Source: Bacteroidaceae bacterium
Lineage (GTDB): Bacteria > Bacteroidota > Bacteroidia > Bacteroidales > Bacteroidaceae
Assembly (NCBI GenBank): GCA_017471185.1
Contig: JAFUVZ010000033.1
Coordinates: forward strand, 1 to 64,000
Length of the DNA stretch: 64,000 nucleotides
Direction of reading: 5' to 3'
In this document: positions 1 through 7,128 of the stretch, one piece after another
Layout: the number at the start of each line of letters is the position of its first letter
Numbering within the stretch: the first letter of the stretch is position 1
The notes under the pieces: model-generated
What the model saw: only the letters and a program-made list of their open reading frames with translations
What the model was told of the DNA's origin: nothing
Database searches by the model: none
Translations under genes and position numbers: made by a program

Positions 1-1
1 C

Positions 2-1627
2 CTGGTGGTTACAGTGCCTTCTTGCACGAACCTGGACGAGCGTATCTACGACCAGCTGCCAGCAGAAACATTCGGTAGCACCGCTACTGAGATCAACGCT
101 CTGGTAGGTACCTGCTACAACACCCTGAAGAGACTGTTCCCTTCAGACGCGCTGACCATGAGCGAATCAGCCGGTTCAGTCCAGATCTATCCTACCCGTA
201 AGGGTGGTGACTGGTGGGACGGTGGCCAGTACATGCAGATGTTCATGCACACCTACACCAGCATGACCTCTTGTAACCGTGGCGCATGGAACGCGGCTAT
301 GGAGTCTATCGGTACCTGCAACGCTAACCTGAACACCGTGCTGGGTTCAGACATGGCTAACAAGGACCAGATGGCAGCTGAGATCCGTGGTATCCGTGCT
401 TACTGGTACTACTTCCTGATCAACGGTTGGGGCAACATCCCAATGGTGGTTGACTATAATGACAAGGAGCTGCCTGCAAACTCAACCCGTGCAGAGGCAT
501 ACAACTGGCTGGTTCAGGAGGTTTCCTCACTGGTATCCGCATTGCCAGAGGCTAACGGCAACTACGGCAAGTTCACAAAGGCTTCCGCTCACGCGCTGCT
601 TGCCAAGCTGTACCTGAACTCTGAGTCATGGGGCATGGGCGACAAGTACGCACAGGCTGCCACTGAGGCACAGGCCGTCATCAATGACCCGGGTCTGGAA
701 CTGCTTAGCAACTGGGGTGACAACTTCTCTTGGAACAACTCAGGCAACAAGGAGTCTATCCTCTGCGCACAGTATTCTTCAAGCGACACCAGCAACACCA
801 ACTCACTGCACTTCCGTACACTGGGTTATGTTGAGAACCAGGCTATCGGCGCTAACTTCGGTGCATGGAACGGTTTCTGCGCACAGCCTGACTACGTGAA
901 GCTGTTCATGGCTGACCCTTCTAAGGCAAGCGATCCTTCATATACTTACTATGATGACCCTGCAAACGATCCTCGTATCGCTTCATTCCGTCTGGGCCAG
1001 CAGTACAAGAAGGGTACTACTGAGGTCCTGATGACAGGTCACTCTCTCCCGATGAACCACTATGCTGAGGTGTTCCCTCTCTACGGTGCTCAGCGTGACG
1101 GTACTATCTGGGCTGACGTTCAGCAGCAGGATGGTGGCCGCGTAGGCAAGTGGGAGTATGACGCTTCATTGTCAAGCGCTATGAACAACGACTTCGCTAT
1201 CTTCCGTCTGGCAGACTTCTACCTGGTACGTGCGGAGGCTCTGCTCCGTTCAGGCGGTGACGTTGCCGAGGCTACCCGTCTGGTAAACGCCGTACGTTCA
1301 CGTGCATGGGGTGACGCTTCTCACAACTACGCTACAGTCACTCTGGCTGACGTTCAGTTGGAGCGCCGTCTGGAGCTGGCTTGGGAAGGTGTTTCCCGTG
1401 AGGATGACATCCGCTTCGGATGCTATGACAAGGATATGTGGAGCATGCTGCGTGCTAACGTAAGTGCAGAAGTTGACGAGTGGGGTATTCCAAAGACCTA
1501 CACTATCAACGCAGGTGCTTGGAGCCGTAAGTCAGATGAATATCTGAAGCTGTTCCCAATCCCATTGACAGCATGGCAGACCAATCCTAACTTGACACAG
1601 AATCCTGGTTATCCAGCATTCAACTAA
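2..1627 (+). CDS. SusD/RagB-family nutrient-binding lipoprotein, 5' partial
   Basis: SusD-family lipoproteins cap the SusC TonB-dependent channel on the cell surface and bind glycans or peptides. The reading frame is already open at the window edge and begins with residues that look like the end of a lipoprotein signal peptide (VTVPSC, Cys as lipidation site), so the true start lies upstream. Family hallmarks are visible: the helical TPR-like segment AEIRGIRAYWYYFLINGWGN near residues 125-145, the RLADFYLVRAEALLR segment near 400, and the closing segment LFPIPLTAWQTNPNLTQNPGY. About 540 residues are present, the normal size for the family. A SusC partner is expected just upstream, outside the window. 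Substrate cannot be read from the sequence. Codon use is strongly biased, as expected for a highly expressed surface protein. Confidence 0.93.
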   Translation: MVVTVPSCTNLDERIYDQLPAETFGSTATEINALVGTCYNTLKRLFPSDALTMSESAGSVQIYPTRKGGDWWDGGQYMQMFMHTYTSMTSCNRGAWNAAMESIGTCNANLNTVLGSDMANKDQMAAEIRGIRAYWYYFLINGWGNIPMVVDYNDKELPANSTRAEAYNWLVQEVSSLVSALPEANGNYGKFTKASAHALLAKLYLNSESWGMGDKYAQAATEAQAVINDPGLELLSNWGDNFSWNNSGNKESILCAQYSSSDTSNTNSLHFRTLGYVENQAIGANFGAWNGFCAQPDYVKLFMADPSKASDPSYTYYDDPANDPRIASFRLGQQYKKGTTEVLMTGHSLPMNHYAEVFPLYGAQRDGTIWADVQQQDGGRVGKWEYDASLSSAMNNDFAIFRLADFYLVRAEALLRSGGDVAEATRLVNAVRSRAWGDASHNYATVTLADVQLERRLELAWEGVSREDDIRFGCYDKDMWSMLRANVSAEVDEWGIPKTYTINAGAWSRKSDEYLKLFPIPLTAWQTNPNLTQNPGYPAFN

Positions 1628-1671
1628 AGATTGATCACCGTCATTCATAAGATCAATATAAAATGCGTTGA

Positions 1672-1700
1672 GGGGTGTGGCTTGAGGCCACACCCCTTTT
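1672..1700 (+). terminator. Rho-independent terminator of the SusD gene
   Basis: A 9-bp perfect stem (GGGGTGTGG with CCACACCCC) and a 7-nt loop are followed by TTTT, 45 bp after the SusD stop codon. Confidence 0.9.
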
Positions 1701-1719
1701 GTCATTTGTAGAATTTGTG

Positions 1720-1728
1720 TTAATTTTG
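1720..1728 (+). promoter_or_regulatory. -7 box TAATTTTGC for the symporter gene
   Basis: The sequence matches the Bacteroidota -7 consensus TAnnTTTG. It ends 4 bp before the first ATG (1733), so the transcript should have almost no leader and may be leaderless from 1733 or 1739. The -33 TTTG element is not clear. Confidence 0.55.
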
Positions 1729-1732
1729 CAGC

Positions 1733-2689
1733 ATGAATATGATTCAATTCGCAAAGGACTGGACACTGCCTGTGTCTATGGGCATAGGGGCGTTGGCTTA
1801 CTTCATATTTGCCTATACACCGGCATTGCATGAGGCAGCATTGTTCTTTGACCCTATCTTCGATACCATATTGCCCTTGTTCATGTTCTTTATTTTGTTT
1901 GTGACATTCTGCAAGGTGGATTTCAAACAGATGAAGACGGAAATGTGGCATTTGTGGGTAGTATTGCTGCAAGTGCTGTTAGTTCTCATTGTAGTAGGCA
2001 TTATTCTTCTTACAGTACAGACTCCAGAAAGTAAGATTGTTTGGGAAGGAGTGCTCACCTGTATCATTTGCCCAACAGCAGCTGCAGCTGCTGTCATTAC
2101 AGTGAAGCTTGGAGGAAACCTCGGATCTATGACTACTTATACTTTCATCAGCAGTTTCGTTACAGCCTTGCTGATTCCCACCTTCTTCCCTCTGATTGAG
2201 AAAGAGGCGCATCTCACCTTTTGGGATGCTTTTCTTATTATATTAAATAAGGTGTGCTTGGTGCTTGTGCTTCCCCTTTTCTTAGGTTGGTTTGTAAGGC
2301 ATTATGTAAAGCCTTTGCATGACAAGGTTGTAAGCATCAAAGACCTTGGATTCTATATGTGGGGTATTTCGCTCTCCATCGTGACGGGTACAACCGTCAA
2401 GAATATCGTGCATGCCGATGTGTCAGTCTGGCTCCTACTGATGATAGCTCTCACTTCAGCAGTGCTCTGTGTGATACAGTTCGCTTTGGGTAAGTTCGTG
2501 GGAGGCTTCTATAATAGCACCATCAATGCGGGCCAGGCGTTAGGTCAGAAGAACACTGCATTTGCCATTTGGATTACCTATACCTATCTGAATCCAGTGG
2601 CGTCAGTTGGCCCTGGCTGTTATATTCTATGGCAGAATACCGTCAATTCCATCCAGTTATTTCTGCGTAGAAAGGGTAAACTCTCTTGA
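1733..2689 (+). CDS. Bile acid:sodium symporter (BASS)-family transporter
   Basis: A polytopic inner-membrane protein with about 9-10 hydrophobic segments over 318 residues, the length of BASS-family carriers. The segments CPTAAAAAVI (around residue 115) and GQALGQKNTAFAIW followed by LNPVASVGPGCYILWQN near the C-terminus fit the two crossover regions of this fold. BASS members move organic anions such as bile acids, pantoate or ketoacids with sodium, but the substrate here is unknown. Start 1733 is kept, although ATG 1739 is only two codons in and sits better relative to the -7 box. Its 3' end overlaps the convergent lipoprotein gene by about 33 bp, so no terminator separates them. Confidence 0.72.
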   Translation: MNMIQFAKDWTLPVSMGIGALAYFIFAYTPALHEAALFFDPIFDTILPLFMFFILFVTFCKVDFKQMKTEMWHLWVVLLQVLLVLIVVGIILLTVQTPESKIVWEGVLTCIICPTAAAAAVITVKLGGNLGSMTTYTFISSFVTALLIPTFFPLIEKEAHLTFWDAFLIILNKVCLVLVLPLFLGWFVRHYVKPLHDKVVSIKDLGFYMWGISLSIVTGTTVKNIVHADVSVWLLLMIALTSAVLCVIQFALGKFVGGFYNSTINAGQALGQKNTAFAIWITYTYLNPVASVGPGCYILWQNTVNSIQLFLRRKGKLS

Positions 2690-3286
2690 ATCACTTGCAT
2701 TACCGTTGCTGTCAATCACGTATGCACGGAAATCTGCTTCACCGTCTTTCAGTCGTGAGGTGCCGGTAATAGGCACGGAATAGGTGACCATGCTGTTGGC
2801 TGACAGTTTGTTGATTTTTGTTGGGTTGCCAATCTTGATGCCTTTGTTCTCAGAGATCAGTTCCAATATAGGAGTGATGTTAGTGACGGCTTTGTTGCCA
2901 TTATTTACTACATCAAAAGTAATCTGGCAATTCTCACCGCCTTCGATGGTGTCGTTGTTGTTGCTGTCAGTATAGATGAAGTTTGTGAGTTCTATATTAG
3001 CCATAGCAGTGTTTTCAACCATTTGAACCACCTGAGTGTTGTTTCTTGTGGTCCTCTCCATCCTTTCTCTCATCTGTTGTTCCTCAATGGCTGCTCCAAC
3101 TACCATACCAGTTACAGAACCTAGCATACCCCCAATGGATGATCCATGTCTGCCACCCGCGGCATCGCCGGCGATAGAGCCCAGCGTTCCACCAATCATA
3201 GCACCCATACTTGTTCCTAAACCCATTGTGCCACATGATGAAAGCACCATTGCTAAAGCGGCCAAAGAGATAATAACTTTCTTCAT
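2657..3286 (-). CDS. Glycine-zipper lipoprotein with C-terminal beta domain
   Basis: The N-terminus MKKVIISLAALAMVLSSCG is a lipoprotein signal peptide with the lipobox LSSC. Residues 20-66 are a glycine zipper (repeated GxxxG, e.g. GAMIGGTLGSIAGDAAGG) of the YMGG/Gly-zipper type that often packs into or spans membranes. A short charged helix follows (EEQQMRERMERTTRNN), then a domain of about 110 residues containing FTYDS-like and DVVNNGNKAVTNITP segments that resembles a CARDB/immunoglobulin-like fold. The gene is monocistronic and converges with the symporter gene with overlapping 3' ends. Its function is unknown; a cell-envelope structural role is inferred from the architecture. Confidence 0.75.
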   Translation of the reverse strand: MKKVIISLAALAMVLSSCGTMGLGTSMGAMIGGTLGSIAGDAAGGRHGSSIGGMLGSVTGMVVGAAIEEQQMRERMERTTRNNTQVVQMVENTAMANIELTNFIYTDSNNNDTIEGGENCQITFDVVNNGNKAVTNITPILELISENKGIKIGNPTKINKLSANSMVTYSVPITGTSRLKDGEADFRAYVIDSNGNASDSREFTLSTQK

Positions 3287-3305
3287 TTCCTTATTGTTTT
3301 AAAAG

Positions 3306-3392
3306 CGGAGAGACAGGGATTCGAACCCTGGATACGGTTACCCGTATGCCGCATTTCGAGTGCGGTCCGTTCGTCCACTCCGGCATCTCTCC
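3306..3392 (-). tRNA. tRNA-Ser(CGA)
   Basis: On the minus strand an 87-nt cloverleaf runs from GGAGAGA to TCTCTCC plus discriminator G. It has a long variable arm typical of tRNA-Ser and anticodon CGA in the loop CTCGAAA. CCA is not encoded. It lies upstream of, and divergent from, the barrel-protein gene. Confidence 0.96.
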
Positions 3393-3458
3393 TCGCTTTT
3401 ATAACGCAAAATTACAACTTTTACTGCAAAAAACTATCATGTTTATAAAAAATATATG

Positions 3459-3466
3459 TATCTTTG
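3459..3466 (+). promoter_or_regulatory. -7 box TATCTTTG for the barrel-protein gene
   Basis: Matches TAnnTTTG and lies 28 bp before the start codon. The expected -33 TTTG is not well preserved. Confidence 0.5.
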
Positions 3467-3494
3467 TCACATCACATACTAAATAACGAAAATT

Positions 3495-4070
3495 ATGAAG
3501 AAAATTTTAAGCACATTATTTGTTGCTGTTTGCTGTTTGGCAATGGCTATGCCTGCTCAGGCGCAGGTTAAGTTTGGTGTGAAGGGCGGTTTGAACCTGT
3601 CAAAGATGGATTGGGAGATTGCCAATACGACTCTCAGTAATGTGAAAGAAAACTCTACAGGTTTCTTTATTGGCCCGATGATTGAGGCAACAGTTCCTCT
3701 TATCGGGATTGGTGTTGATGGCGCCGTGATGTATTCTCAGCGTGGTTCAGGCGATTTGAAGCAGCAGGGTATTGAATTGCCTATTAACCTGAAATATTCA
3801 ATTGGTTTGGGTGATATGGCCGCTATCTTCATTGCTGCAGGTCCTGACTTCTACTTCAACCTGAAGGATGTGGATATAGCCGCTATCAAGAAGAAGGACG
3901 CTCAGGTTGGCTTGAATTTAGGCGCTGGTGTGAAGTTGATCAATCATCTTCAGATTGGTGTCAACTATCAGTTTGCACTTGGTAATAGCTTTGATCTTAA
4001 GGGACTTACCAATGCAAATGTAAAGAACAAACTGAACACCTGGCAGATTTCTCTGGCTTATATGTTCTAA
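3495..4070 (+). CDS. Outer-membrane beta-barrel protein (PorT/OMP_b-brl family)
   Basis: A 191-residue secreted protein with signal peptide MKKILSTLFVAVCCLAMAMP and cleavage near AQAQ. The mature part starts with VKFGVKGGLNLSKM, the usual first strand of the small outer-membrane barrel family of Bacteroidota. It continues with alternating hydrophobic strands and ends in the aromatic barrel terminus WQISLAYMF. About eight strands are expected. The gene is monocistronic: it has its own -7 box and a strong terminator. A specific role is not identifiable. Confidence 0.85.
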   Translation: MKKILSTLFVAVCCLAMAMPAQAQVKFGVKGGLNLSKMDWEIANTTLSNVKENSTGFFIGPMIEATVPLIGIGVDGAVMYSQRGSGDLKQQGIELPINLKYSIGLGDMAAIFIAAGPDFYFNLKDVDIAAIKKKDAQVGLNLGAGVKLINHLQIGVNYQFALGNSFDLKGLTNANVKNKLNTWQISLAYMF

Positions 4071-4090
4071 CATTATAGTAACGAACGATG

Positions 4091-4127
4091 ATAGCGTTAC
4101 CGGCTTCTGTCAGTAACGCTATTTTTT
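4091..4127 (+). terminator. Rho-independent terminator after the barrel-protein gene
   Basis: The stem ATAGCGTTAC/GTAACGCTAT is perfect over 10 bp and is followed by six T. It ends 11 bp before priA. Confidence 0.92.
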
Positions 4128-4137
4128 ATCTGGACGC

Positions 4138-6390
4138 ATGACCTATATTGATGTGATATTGCCCTTGCCCTTGAAGGCTACCTTCACTTATGCCGTGGAT
4201 GATGTGATGGCACACAAAGTGAAGAGAGGGTGCCGTGTGCTGGTGCCATTAGGCAATAAGAAGCATTATACGGCCATTGTCGATAGGATTCACGATGAGA
4301 AACCTGAAGGTTATGAGGTGAAATATGCGTTCGCCTTGTTGGAAGAGCAGCCTGTGGTGTTACCCCAGCAACTGAAGCTTTGGGAATGGATTGCCGATTA
4401 TTATATGTGTGCCGAGGGAGATGTCTATCATGCAGCCGTTCCTGCCGGCCTGAAACTGGAGTTCAAGCCCAAGGTGGAGACTCATGTCAGGTTGACGCCG
4501 GCCTTCCGCTCGGAGGACAACCTGCAACATCTGCTGGATAACTTTGACAAGAGGGCTGCAAAACAGCAGGAATTGCTGCTCTCTTATCTGCAACTGTCTG
4601 ATTTCCTGGAAGGGAATCCCCATGAGGTAAGCAAGCAAGATTTGCTGGCACTCCATAATACATCTGCCAATGTGTTCAATGCCTTGGTAGAGAAAGGCGT
4701 TTTGGAGGCCTATCCCTTTGTCGTCAGCAGGCTGCAAGACAAGACCCAAGAGCAAACGGGGCTGAAACCGTTGAACCACAATCAGCAGAGGGCTTTGGAT
4801 GAAATCAAGCGATGCTTCGCGGAACGTTCCGTTTGCCTGCTTTATGGCGTAACCTCATCGGGCAAGACTGAAATCTATACGCATTTGATAGAGGAAACCA
4901 TCCGGCAAGGCAAGCAGGTGCTCTATCTTTTGCCGGAAATAGCCCTGACTACCCAGATCACTGACCGCCTGAAGAAGGTGTTTGGCTCAAACATCGGCAT
5001 CTATCACAGCAAGTTTTCCGACCCAGAGCGTGTGGAGATATGGAACAAACAGCTTTCTGATGAACCATACCTTATTATATTAGGAGCCCGTTCTTCAGTA
5101 TTCCTCCCTTATCAGCAGTTAGGGCTGGTAATCGTGGATGAGGAACATGAGAGCTCTTACAAGCAGCAGGACCCTGCGCCCCGCTATCATGCCAGGAATA
5201 CGGCTTTGATGCTGGCGGCAATGTATGGAGCCAAAACCTTGTTGGGCACAGCTACCCCTTCGGTTGAAAGCTGGTACAACGCTACAGAAGCAGGCAAGTA
5301 CGGCCTGGTGGTGTTGAAAGAACGGTATAAGGAGATACAACTTCCTGAGATACTGCCTGTTGATATCAAGGAACTGCATCGTAAGAAGATGATGTCAGGA
5401 CATCTGTCGCTTATTCTCAAGGAGAAGATGGTGGAGGCTCTGGGCCGTAAAGAACAGGTCATTCTGTTCCAGAACAGAAGGGGGTTCGCTCCCATGATCG
5501 AGTGCCATGATTGCGGATGGGTGCCCAAATGCGTGCATTGCGACGTGAGTCTGACCTATCATAAACACACGAGCCAGCTGGTTTGCCACTATTGCGGCTA
5601 TACCACGCCAGTGCCTCACGCTTGCCCTGAGTGTGGGAGCATGGAACTGCGTGACAGAGGTTTCGGCACAGAAAAGGTGGAGGATGAGATCAAGGCGATG
5701 TTTCCTGAAGCCCGTGTGGTGCGCATGGATCTTGACACTACCCGTAGCAAGACTGCATACGAGCGGATGATTAAGGACTTTGAAAAGGGAAAGACTGATA
5801 TTCTGATAGGTACGCAGATGGTATCAAAAGGTTTGGACTTTGACCACGTTCATTTGGTGGGTATCCTCAATGCGGATACTATGCTCAACTATCCTGATTT
5901 CAGGGCGTATGAACGTGCTTACCAGCTGATGGCACAGGTGGCAGGCAGGGCAGGACGTAAGGGAGAGCGTGGGTTGGTTGTGCTTCAGACGGGGCATGTC
6001 GATTATCCCATTATCAATCATGTGAGGAAAAATGACTTCGAGACGATGGTCAGCGAACAGCTTGCCGAAAGGCAGCTGTGCCGTTTCCCTCCTTATTGCC
6101 GCCTCGTATATATCTATATCAAGCATCGCGACAAACAATTGACAGATGCGATGACATCGGTCATGACTTCCCTCTTGGTGAAGGTCTTTGGTTCGGAACG
6201 GGTGAATGGTCCTATGCAACCCGCTGTGGCAAGGGTTCATTCGCTCTACATCGGCATGATCATGCTTAAGATAGAGGCAAATGCTTCTATGGCACAGGCT
6301 CGCAAACTTTTGCTGCAAGTACAACGCCAGCTTTCGCAAGACCCTCGCTATAAGTCGATTCAGGTTTATTATGATGTTGACCCAGTTTAG
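4138..6390 (+). CDS. priA: Primosomal protein N' / replication restart helicase PriA
   Basis: PriA is the 3'-5' DNA helicase that recognises stalled or repaired forks and reloads the replicative helicase. The N-terminal DNA-binding domain begins YIDVILPLPLKATFTYAVDD. Helicase motifs follow: Walker A GVTSSGKTE near residue 237, DEEH box VDEEHESSYK near 332, and a C-terminal helicase lobe with QVAGRAGR near 603. Between them is the zinc-binding insert with paired cysteines (CHDCGW, CVHCD, CHYCGY, CPECGS) at about 455-500. At 750 residues it has normal length. It follows a terminator closely, so it probably has its own promoter in a region that overlaps the terminator. No partner gene is adjacent. 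Confidence 0.97.
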   Translation: MTYIDVILPLPLKATFTYAVDDVMAHKVKRGCRVLVPLGNKKHYTAIVDRIHDEKPEGYEVKYAFALLEEQPVVLPQQLKLWEWIADYYMCAEGDVYHAAVPAGLKLEFKPKVETHVRLTPAFRSEDNLQHLLDNFDKRAAKQQELLLSYLQLSDFLEGNPHEVSKQDLLALHNTSANVFNALVEKGVLEAYPFVVSRLQDKTQEQTGLKPLNHNQQRALDEIKRCFAERSVCLLYGVTSSGKTEIYTHLIEETIRQGKQVLYLLPEIALTTQITDRLKKVFGSNIGIYHSKFSDPERVEIWNKQLSDEPYLIILGARSSVFLPYQQLGLVIVDEEHESSYKQQDPAPRYHARNTALMLAAMYGAKTLLGTATPSVESWYNATEAGKYGLVVLKERYKEIQLPEILPVDIKELHRKKMMSGHLSLILKEKMVEALGRKEQVILFQNRRGFAPMIECHDCGWVPKCVHCDVSLTYHKHTSQLVCHYCGYTTPVPHACPECGSMELRDRGFGTEKVEDEIKAMFPEARVVRMDLDTTRSKTAYERMIKDFEKGKTDILIGTQMVSKGLDFDHVHLVGILNADTMLNYPDFRAYERAYQLMAQVAGRAGRKGERGLVVLQTGHVDYPIINHVRKNDFETMVSEQLAERQLCRFPPYCRLVYIYIKHRDKQLTDAMTSVMTSLLVKVFGSERVNGPMQPAVARVHSLYIGMIMLKIEANASMAQARKLLLQVQRQLSQDPRYKSIQVYYDVDPV

Positions 6391-6524
6391 TTAGTGCAGG
6401 GTTTAAAGCTGTTCTGTCGTGCTGTTTTGAGAATATTTTTTTTTCAAAAATTTCGAAAACTACCTACATAACTACACAAAACGATATAAACTATTGTAAG
6501 ATAACATTTTGCAAAAGCAACTAC

Positions 6525-6605
6525 CTACACTGAAACTACACTGAAACTACACTGAAACTACACTGAAACTACACTAAACTACACTCTACCTACACACTAC
6601 CTACA
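6525..6605 (+). repeat. Tandem 11-bp repeats CTACACTGAAA (left arm)
   Basis: Four perfect tandem copies start at 6525, 6536, 6547 and 6558. They are followed by degenerate copies mixing CTACACT and CTACCTACA. Reverse-complement copies (GTGTAGTTTCAGTG) start at 6921, 6942 and 6964, about two repeat lengths (21-22 bp) apart. Confidence 0.9.
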
Positions 6606-6725
6606 TGAAGGCAGAGACAAGCCTGATAGTGTCTCGCAATAATGCAGTATGCAAACAACCTTTCATCTCCAATCAAGGCGATGTTTCCCAATGGATTGCA
6701 GGGTTAGAGGGTATCAGTAACCACG

Positions 6726-6820
6726 AAAATTCTCGAGAGAATTTTGTCATCAGCTTCCTTATAGCAGACCTTTTACTACTAGTAAGCGCTCAAATTCTCG
6801 AGAGAATTTCGCGGCTTACT
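6726..6820. repeat. Duplicated palindrome AAATTCTCGAGAGAATTT
   Basis: The same 18-mer occurs at 6727-6744 and 6792-6809, 65 bp apart. Each is an 8-9-bp inverted repeat around GA. The second copy is nested in a larger inverted repeat AGTAAGC (6781-6787) with GCTTACT (6814-6820). Confidence 0.85.
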
Positions 6821-7128
6821 ACAAATAGGCGGATGGCTTGATAGATGCATGATGCCCGAGAGATTGAAGCAAGAATACGTGTTGTTATGGTGTAGTTCGA
6901 ATGTGGTTTTAGCGTATTCTGTGTAGTTTCAGTGCGGTTTTGTGTAGTTTCAGTGTAGTTATAGTGTAGTTTCAGTGTAGTTTGGGTGTTTGAAATTATG
7001 GTATTATCATGCTGAGAATGTGTTATTTATCGAAAATTAGTGTAGTTGTGTAGGTAGTTTTGGAAAATTTGAGAATATTTTATTCCCAAATATCTCAGAA
7101 ACTCACTGCATAAACTGTATTATAAGCC

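Larger units (their letters stand above)
6441..7073. repeat. Gene-free element with imperfect terminal inverted repeats and inverted iteron arrays
   Basis: Left end 6444-6477 and right end 7044-7073 are imperfect inverted repeats of about 33 bp sharing AAAACTACCTACA and CAACTACAC-like cores. The 14-mer TTTGAGAATATTTT occurs in direct orientation at both borders (6426-6439 and 7068-7081), which could be a target duplication or part of the ends. Inside the left end is an array of CTACACTGAAA; inside the right end the reverse complement recurs. In the centre lie two copies of a palindrome. The only open frame (6605-6841, 78 codons) shows no recognisable domain and overlaps the palindromes, so I do not call it a gene. 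It sits in the priA/HD-phosphodiesterase convergent gap. It looks like a non-autonomous mobile element or remnant. Confidence 0.6.
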
